NCBI GenBank assembly: GCA_033807775.1
Contig: CM066315.1
Span: forward strand, 9,366,501-9,430,500
DNA: 64,000 bases
From: Saussurea involucrata
Taxonomy: Eukaryota > Streptophyta > Magnoliopsida > Asterales > Asteraceae
Direction: 5' to 3'
The notes under the pieces are model-generated. The model was not told where the DNA came from, made no database searches, and was given only the letters and a program-made list of their open reading frames with translations. The position numbers and the translations under genes are program-made. Below, piece after piece: positions 56,782 through 64,000 of the stretch (positions are counted from its first letter, which is position 1; every line of letters starts with the position of its first letter).

Positions 56782-57120
56782 TTAAGCAAACAAATGAGGG
56801 TATTGTTCCTTCATTTCTTCCTCCGACTCTAAAGTCACATTACTACCTCTGTGATGTTTCCATTGAACTTTCAACATAGCTACTTCTTTACCACTACGTA
56901 GCTTCCTAACTGATCTTTCCAAAATTACTTCTGGTTTTTCCACACCGCGACTCTTTTCATCTACTCTCACATCAGTGAGTGACATCACATCTTCCTCTTC
57001 AGCCAAACATTTTCTGAAGATAACATACTTGGAAGGTATTATGTACTCCTCCCAATTCTGGCGGAAGATCCAAATGATATACTTGTAAACCAATCCTCTT
57101 AGAGTAATTGTCATCATCAA
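56782..57120 (-). pseudogene. Gypsy polyprotein C-terminal fragment
   Basis: About 110 codons ending EEEMKEQYPHLFA. The stretch VEKPEVILERSVRKLRSGKE and MLKVQWKHHRGSNVTLESEE is the integrase C-terminal / chromodomain-like end typical of plant chromovirus-group Gypsy polyproteins. The natural frame probably starts near 'SLTDVRVDEKSRGVEKPEV'; the upstream residues look like unrelated sequence, so the 5' part was deleted. The fragment shows the parent lineage of an otherwise non-coding element. Confidence 0.82.
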
Positions 57121-60100
57121 ATCCTTGTTTGATTACTTCTTAGTCTAGCATACCGTTATCATTTCTCTCTTGTTTACACGGAATATCCACCACACAGCTA
57201 CAGTCCAAAAGGACAGTTTCTCTAAAAACGTTAGTTAAGATCTCTAGCCAAATCCTCGTTACACCGAGAACTGCATTCGATGTATTTCTTTTACACCTAC
57301 TGAATGCTCCAACACTATAGCTTAACGGTTACAGTATTCTCTTCACCTAAACCAATGGGATTGAGAAGAACAAGAGTTTTCCTTTCACCTCATCATCATC
57401 ACAACTCACTCTTCAGATCTCAAAATAACATTAACATGTATTACCTGAAATTTCCCCGTACACTGTAAATTAAGCATACTCGTTACTATTAAATATTTCA
57501 ACAACCACGGCAGTCCATTATAACATCCATGACTTACACGTTGCTTCGGTACAAAGTGTTACTACTTCCTTACACCACTATCGCACCAAACGACCACATT
57601 ACAACCCAACACAAAAGTGTAGTATATCAAGGGGATAATTTCATTGAACTTGTAATATAATTGCATTCTTAGGTCTGATCTTTCTATCGTTGTTTTCCAC
57701 ATTAATATGGAGTACTATTCTCCAAACATTACTTGTCTCTTTCTTCCAACTTATCCACATACTGATAACACATCCTTATTACTATACAGTTGCACCAAAA
57801 TTCTAACTTAGGGCATTTAACCAAGTCACCTTGAAACTACAACACTGATCGAAGTTACTACATATTCTTTGGAATTCAACTAATATTCTCTAAAAAAAAA
57901 TTTCTATCATATTTAAGAAGCAACTCCCACTCCTTAAAGATTTGCATCCACTACACCACATTTGACTAACACACCCATCATTCACATTAAATTTTCAATG
58001 TTTCAAAACATAAACTTACTTAACGACTCACACAACCAAAAATCAATTTGGATAAACACCCACTAACGCTCCGACGCTCTATTCCGATATTAACCATATT
58101 ACTACGCATCCTACATACCACATGTTCCAATAACTTTATTGACAAAAATAATACCCTTCATTTGAAATCTCCGAAAGACTTCCATCAGATACTTCCATAC
58201 TAGTTGACACACTATCTTGGCAATTCCTGCCACTACTCGTTCATACAATCTCCACCCATAACATTAACCACAGACTAGGCCTCTCACAGACTCATACATA
58301 AAACATTTTATATTCATGTTTTCTTGCTCAAATAACCGAGTTTATTTCACTAAATATCTCCTCCCCAACTTTAATCGAACTACCACTCTTGATTTGCTAA
58401 ATAACTTGAACTTAATCGTTCATACCAGCTCCTTGTGATTCCAAACCAATACCAAGACATGGTACAATCCTTCACAGATCAACCTTTTCCATACCTCACT
58501 TCATTTGTGCCTAATACTTTCTCCTTTGTAAACCATCCATATCGCCCGTAAAATACTTCTATAACACAACAGTCTTTCAAAATCTTAACATTCTTATAAA
58601 GTGGTCCTTCAGCTTTTATTCTTTTGATTTAAGACTTAACCATAATTAAATCCAAAAGAATACCCAAAACATTCACATCATGCAAACTTCTATTTTAATA
58701 CAATCCATGTAATCCCAACCCAAGCCTTCAACAAGCTTATTAAATCGGGTCAATGCTCCCAAGACTCAATTGAGTTCAAAACCGAGCCATCTACTCCAAT
58801 GATCAATGATCATTATGCAACATACGTTCCGAGGCATGATAAATCTATGACTCCTTCATTGCTACTTTCCCAACGAAGTCAATTTATATAGGTATATGCA
58901 ACTCTTATATGCTTCACAATGTATATACTCCGCTAAGGTTCATTAGTTCCAAAGGTATTAAGAACGCGAGAATTATCAGACAGTCTTTACACTTAAGACC
59001 GACACTTATTTAAATAGAATGTAATTAAGCATATAACTCAACCAAGACTCCATCTCGAGTCATTAAATCTGACAAACATTCAAAAGACTCATTTGAATAT
59101 CAATCAAGCCTTTAAGGCTAAAATATTCGTTTGGTTAAACATGTGCCACTCACACGATTTCGTAAAAATGCCTCTTTACTCAAAATCTTTACCTTATTAA
59201 TCCCTTAATTGGCCATCGACCCCAAAACAAAGGTTTACACTCAAAACTTTACATGGTCGGATTTGCCAAAATCCCCCAACCCACATGTTCATATTTTAAA
59301 ACGTAATATATCATAATTATTGCACATTCACAATATATTTTAAAAGCGTGTTTTGACTACATGTCTTTCACTTGTGTAACAATTAATCAAAACTTCTTTC
59401 ATTAATAATTTACTCGACAATCATCCAAAATCCCCCAATCGTGTTGCACACACTAATAACCACCTTGCGCATACCCTCTGCATAACAGCATACCGGTATC
59501 GCTCACGGTTTTGTTCCTATCCGCACAGGCATACGCGGGACGCATCCAAACCGTACCCAGTGATAAACAAAAGGCCTCACACACCTTACACAACTATCGC
59601 CTTCAAAGTCAAAGCTTGACATGTCAGTACTTCCTTAACCCTGAACCTAATTCCTTCCTCCAGACATGACCGACCCTCGACAACTGTATTATTAGTCACC
59701 GAACAAGGGTACAGACCCTCACATTATTGTTACTAAAGTCCACTTTCGACTCTCCCACTATTCATTTCTCATTTGAATACCATTACTAAAACCACAAACT
59801 TTCTCCCAAGGTTTATCCAACACCTCTCCACTCTTGGAGTTCTTTCTTAGCTTATAGCGTAATACTCTACGACCTAGTGAGTTCATAGCCTTCATGCATG
59901 ACAATATAATAAATAACTCAGTCCACACTTTTCTCATTTAAATAAACAACATTCAGAACAACGTGGGCACACACGACCTTAATCATTTTCATAATTCCCA
60001 TGTGCTACACAACGATCTAAAAAAATTGTTTGTATATAAATTTCCGTAAAACTCAATCTTTTTCAACCAAAAGATGTTGTTACAACAGTAATACGAAGAT

Positions 60101-61038
60101 CTTTTTATACGACAAAAGTTTAAAATTTATTGACACAAAGTAAACTAGTCGTTTCTCACACTCATTTATACGATATCATCAAATCAATACCTTTGTTGGT
60201 TATAAAAAGTTTACTGATCAACACTTTCTTGACCTATTTGCTATCATACAACTTCTTATGTAAAGTATATGAAGTACTTTGCAAGTTGCTAAGCTCCAAA
60301 ATTTCGTGAGGCAGCGTAATTGAAATTGCCATTTTTCTTTAAATACATACTTGCACTACTAATTCATCCTTGAATAAAACTGTTATTTATGCATTTGGTT
60401 TGAAATCAAGGTCAATCGTTTTACTTACGTAATTTATCATTGCCATTCTATCTCCGACCAGAGGTCGCCCTCTCGGCCTTATAATAATTGCTATACATGC
60501 ATTCCATGGCCCCCCATACTCAACCATGTCATACTAATTCCGTTTTAATCAATCATCTCATACTCTATCTCTGCACACATCAACCACCTATTAAAGTTTA
60601 CCTTGGCGGACGTTCATGAGTCCCGCCAATTCCAGGTTGTCCTTCCAAACCCCAATCATTTACCGATCTGTCCTCCAAAGGATTTTAGTGGTATAATCAC
60701 CATCGTTCTACTATAACCTAAAGGGATAACCATAAGAAATGGTTATGCACATACCCCTATACAAAATGTACTTACCGATCGTTAGTCACTGTAACAATTT
60801 AGAAATAAGTATGCTCGCGTAACAATATATTCATAATAACAGTAGCTAATTGAAATTGTGAATATATCATACAGGAGAATCCTCGTTACCATTGTCACCG
60901 TACCAACTTCTCGTGTTTCCGTCAATTCTAAGACTATCCCGTCTTAGTACTTCTACCCATCTCTCACAATCATAACTTATTTTCATCACAGCTTAAGTCT
61001 AGGCATATCAGGTTCATACCTAGTTCGCTTAAACTAAT
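57121..61038 (-). other. Non-coding interior of the inner element
   Basis: About 3.9 kb with stops in all frames and no recognised domain. Both this and the interior of the 18579 element start with a similar phrase after the primer site (GTAGTTTAAG / TTAGTTTAAG), hinting at distant kinship. Confidence 0.65.
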
Positions 61039-61050
61039 GCTCTGATACCA
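61039..61050 (-). other. Primer binding site of the inner element
   Basis: The minus-strand TGGTATCAGAGC lies three bases after the 5' LTR; initiator-Met tRNA type. Confidence 0.92.
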
Positions 61051-61053
61051 TAC

Positions 61054-62961
61054 TGTAACACCCTAAAATTCAGGGCCAATTTAAATCTCAAAATACTCAC
61101 GTTATGATCATCAAAATATCAGACTTTTATAAACCAAAGGATCATAAGTAAGTTTCTATATATACATAAAGTCATCTAACTTAAATAATCTGATCAATCT
61201 AATTATACATCACAATAAGATCAACTAGATTATCTACGGCTTGTCCCAAAAGTCATCAAAAGAATATCCTGATCCTTCGTTATCGCCAAGTCTGACTCCC
61301 TTCAACTGTCATCTCATTTCCCAACTATTTCCCAGAGCCTGTACCTGGTAAGACAATTTAATTTTGAAACATTAGGCTTTCGCCTAGCGAGATTATCCAA
61401 ATTAAATTAAAATTTAACAACTAAATATTAACAGATATATCAAACCTGTTATCAACCATCTCACCAAACCAAGCTCTTATCAACCATTGGAATCCACCTA
61501 TTCCCTTACTTATGACTAATTCATCTAGTCATCATATTATCAACGAGAATTACTATAAATCCCACCAGACTTATAAATAACTCTAACTCCCAGAAATTAC
61601 AGTTTCCAAACCTGCTTCTTTCTGAATTAGGATGTCAAATCCTCAACAATAAAGATATCTCATCTTTCGCTTGAAATGGGAATTACAACTCCAAGTCTGC
61701 CATTCCTCATTTCATTTCCTCCCCATCTTGAATCACTGGTCTCAAATGAGATTTCCTTTTTATCGCGATCAACAACCACCAGAGACCCTCACAGATGATT
61801 CAAGATTCACTCCAACAACTAGAAATACATCCTAACGGTCCCCAGCTAGTAAACGGTTCTCATTACACCGCACTTTATGCCCACTAGACCAGATGTATAT
61901 TTCTAGCCAACGCCACACAATAATTGTGTATCATCACTCTTTCTATTGTATACCAAAGTTATACAATACAACATATATTCTATATCTCTATGTACAGAAT
62001 ATTAATTTCAACGATTATCCCTACTTTGCCATTTAGCATCGGGGATCAACATCTCAACATTTAACTACGGCTCCGGACTCATAAATAAGTCCTTACGATT
62101 TAACATATCATGGTTTTTACATCACCAACAGAGTTATAAACATATAACAAATAGCATATACATATCAGATTGCATGTCACATAACAGCCTTAAAATACTA
62201 CTGAAAGTCAAAACTTTTCGCAAGCTACTGTGGCGAAAACCCCCACTTTTCGCAAGCCAAAGCTGCGAGAAGTCTAGAACTCGCAACCCTCTGTTGCGAA
62301 AACCTCACTTTTCGCAAGCCAAAGCTGCGAAAACCTCACTTTTCGCAAAACACTGTTGCGAAAACTTTACTGTTCATCGTCACTTTCACCTGTTAAGCTT
62401 ATTTCGATTTTTCTTAACCATTAAGCATTCTAAGTGATTCAAATACCAGTACAACACATCTATTAACATTCTTATTGCTTAAGTTTAAAGAAAGTTGAAT
62501 AACTCACCTGGGTATCTTCTGAATACAGTGTTCCTCCACACAGTGGCTTAATCGACAGCTTATTCACAATAAGGGCAAAATATTACAACTTAAATCTCTG
62601 GAGATGAATGATAACAACACCGAAACAAGTTCTTACCATAAAATCACCAAATTGATTCTTCTTCTTTTCTTCTTTTCTTCTTTTCTTCCGATTCTATCTC
62701 TCTGTCTCGTACTCTCTCTCTCTCTCGCTATTCTCTCTGTCTTTTTAGAATATCAAAACAAAATCAGTATTATCAAATACTGATTTATTCCTAATGTGAC
62801 ACCTCACATAAACCATGAGTCATTAACTCATTTTCCACCTTAAACCCCAAACTTTCAAATAAAGTCAATTCAACCCTCTAAGTAAATTTTCTCATAACTA
62901 AATTGTACCAAAATACAATTTATCTTTTATTAAATTACAATGGAAATTTCGGGATGTTACA
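61054..62961 (-). repeat. 5' LTR of the inner Gypsy-type element
   Basis: 1908 bp partner of 54815-56741. It has five hairpin units at 62215-62370 and a longer CT run near 62665-62740. Confidence 0.92.
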
Positions 62962-64000
62962 GGCTGTTTGGTTAAGGTGATTAAAGTTCACCAACCCCAC
63001 CGCCTCATACATATCAAATGGTTAAGAAGATATTTCATTTATCATCTTGTGTTAAGTGTGTGTGTGTTCGGTGTTCAAAAGAAAAGAGAGAGAGAGAACC
63101 GAAAAGGAGAAAGAAGAATAAGAAAGCAAGATTATTCAGCTGGAAAGTTAAGAAAATTTGTGGAATCAAAGGTAACTATCTTACTTGAACTCTTCATCTT
63201 TGTAGATAAAGTTTTAGATGGATTTTAAAATGGGTTTTGATGTTTTTGGAGGATTTGAGAAATCTGGACTGGTGATTATGTTCTGTTTATAGTCATAAGT
63301 ATATCTGCATAATTACAGAATCATTCATGGCTTAAAACTATAAATTTCTGGGTTAAGTATGAATTTAGTTGGTTGAGACAGTTATGAATATCGCAAGCAG
63401 TTAGTTGCGATAGTTATGAATGTCGCAACCTTGGGTTGCGACAAGCTCAATGGTATCGCAACAGTTAGTTGTGACAAGAAGTGTATCGCAACAGTTGGTT
63501 GCGATAAGAAGAGATATCGCAACAGTGGGTTGCGATAAAATACTGTGTCGCAGTAGTTGATTGCGACAAGTACTGTGTATTGCGACAAGGAGTTATCGCA
63601 ACTAGTTAGTCACGATTAGAGACGAGAATTTTGGATATTTAGTATTTTAGTCGTTAAAGGTCCTAAACAGTAGATTAATACTAGTACATTATGTATTTGA
63701 GTATTTCAGATCTCTGTGGAGTTGGTGACGAAAGTTCATACGATTTTGAGAAAGAAAAGTAAGAGTGATACTACTGATATCAGGTGAGTTCATTCTTACC
63801 TTACCCTTTTTATAATGTTTTTAAATTATGGTAAGGTGTATTTTTATAATGAACTGTTTGGATGGATTTTTGGAAGAAAGATTTTATAAAGTAAAATCTA
63901 TTATTTAAATGGATGGTTTTGCTTAAGTTCATTTATGATATATGAAAATGATTTATAGCAATAACTGGTATGAGTAAGAATAAGGTGTTATGGATCCATA
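62962..64000 (+). repeat. Outer Gypsy-type LTR, continued to the window edge
   Basis: Continues 54612-54814 after the duplicated GGCTG. Contains AGAGAGAGAGAACCG leader-like sequence near 63085 and the hairpin array at 63390-63616. The end of the LTR and the element body lie beyond the window. Short open frames here follow from the repeat array. Confidence 0.65.
63390..63616 (+). repeat. Hairpin array with compensating changes in the outer LTR
   Basis: Seven hairpin units start at 63390, 63422, 63455, 63485, 63516, 63547 and 63595, plus a half unit near 63579. The consensus is 21 nt: an 8-bp stem ATCGCAAC / GTTGCGAT around a 5-nt loop. Units two and six have G...C instead of A...T at the stem base; unit six also has T-A in place of C-G at the loop-closing pair, plus a G:T pair. 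The last unit is decayed. Confidence 0.88.

Larger units (their letters stand above)
54815..62961 (-). mobile_element. Inner Gypsy-type LTR element, mostly non-coding
   Basis: Minus-strand element. LTRs are 54815-56741 (3') and 61054-62961 (5'), with target duplication GGCTG (54810-54814, 62962-62966). Sense-strand LTR ends are TGTAACATCCCG and GGGTGTTACA. The primer site and purine tract are present. The 4.3-kb interior keeps only the tail of an integrase/polyprotein (56782-57120). The rest has no reading frame of note, so this is a deletion derivative that would depend on another element, like the one at 18579. LTR identity is about 99% by eye, so it is recent. Confidence 0.92.

Noticed and set aside
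63382..63588. 68-codon minus-strand frame with repeated SQ-TVAI phrases
   Set aside because: It is the hairpin array read in one frame; the 62174-62437 frame is the same kind of shadow.

Overview
The window is nuclear DNA of a flowering plant, most likely a dicot; the species cannot be fixed from sequence alone. The evidence is an AT-rich, intron-bearing genome packed with plant transposon families (Copia, Ty3/Gypsy-type, Mutator, PIF/Harbinger, hAT, LINE, SINE-like). It also holds two clear host genes: an F-box gene of the LCR type carrying a microRNA394 target site, and a DnaJ/DUF3444 gene. No bacterial, organellar or viral genome is present.

Layout. 1-6043: an old, broken Copia element (integrase piece plus an LTR-like block with its own TATA box), split by a younger Copia element (1154-5772, TSD ATAAT). 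6044-9803: AT-rich repeats built as alternating palindromes, with an inserted CpG-rich block. 9804-15723 (minus): an 11-exon DUF1985/Ulp1-protease gene of the kind carried by Mutator-like elements. It has tandemly duplicated exons, one frameshift, and a first intron filled by a minisatellite and a foldback repeat. 15860-17580: more CpG-rich GCGATCGC repeats and a large hairpin. 18020-27780 (minus): a Myb/SANT-like gene cut in its second exon by an 8.4-kb LTR element without coding capacity (18579-27017, TSD CCGCC). 28230-36550: a SINE-like piece, a 1.55-kb Mutator element with 9-bp TSDs, and a larger Mutator element whose transposase has lost its catalytic core.

37781-44200 is the gene island: LCR (plus) and the DnaJ gene (minus) are convergent. 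46091-54290 is a field of small DNA elements (three PIF/Harbinger MITEs, one holding a LINE tail; a hAT MITE; foldback elements in TA repeats; a long-TIR Mutator-type element). 54297-64000 is a three-level nest: a LINE ORF1 fragment, cut by a Gypsy-type LTR, which is cut by a second Gypsy-type element (54815-62961, TSD GGCTG).

Most interesting: the LTRs of the two nested Gypsy-type elements at the right end both carry arrays of short hairpins with the same sense-strand plan (TCGCAAC, about 5-nt loop, GTTGCGA). In the outer LTR several units differ by paired, compensating changes, which suggests that structure is preserved. The 18.6-27.0 kb element likewise carries four perfect small hairpins just before its AATAAA signal.
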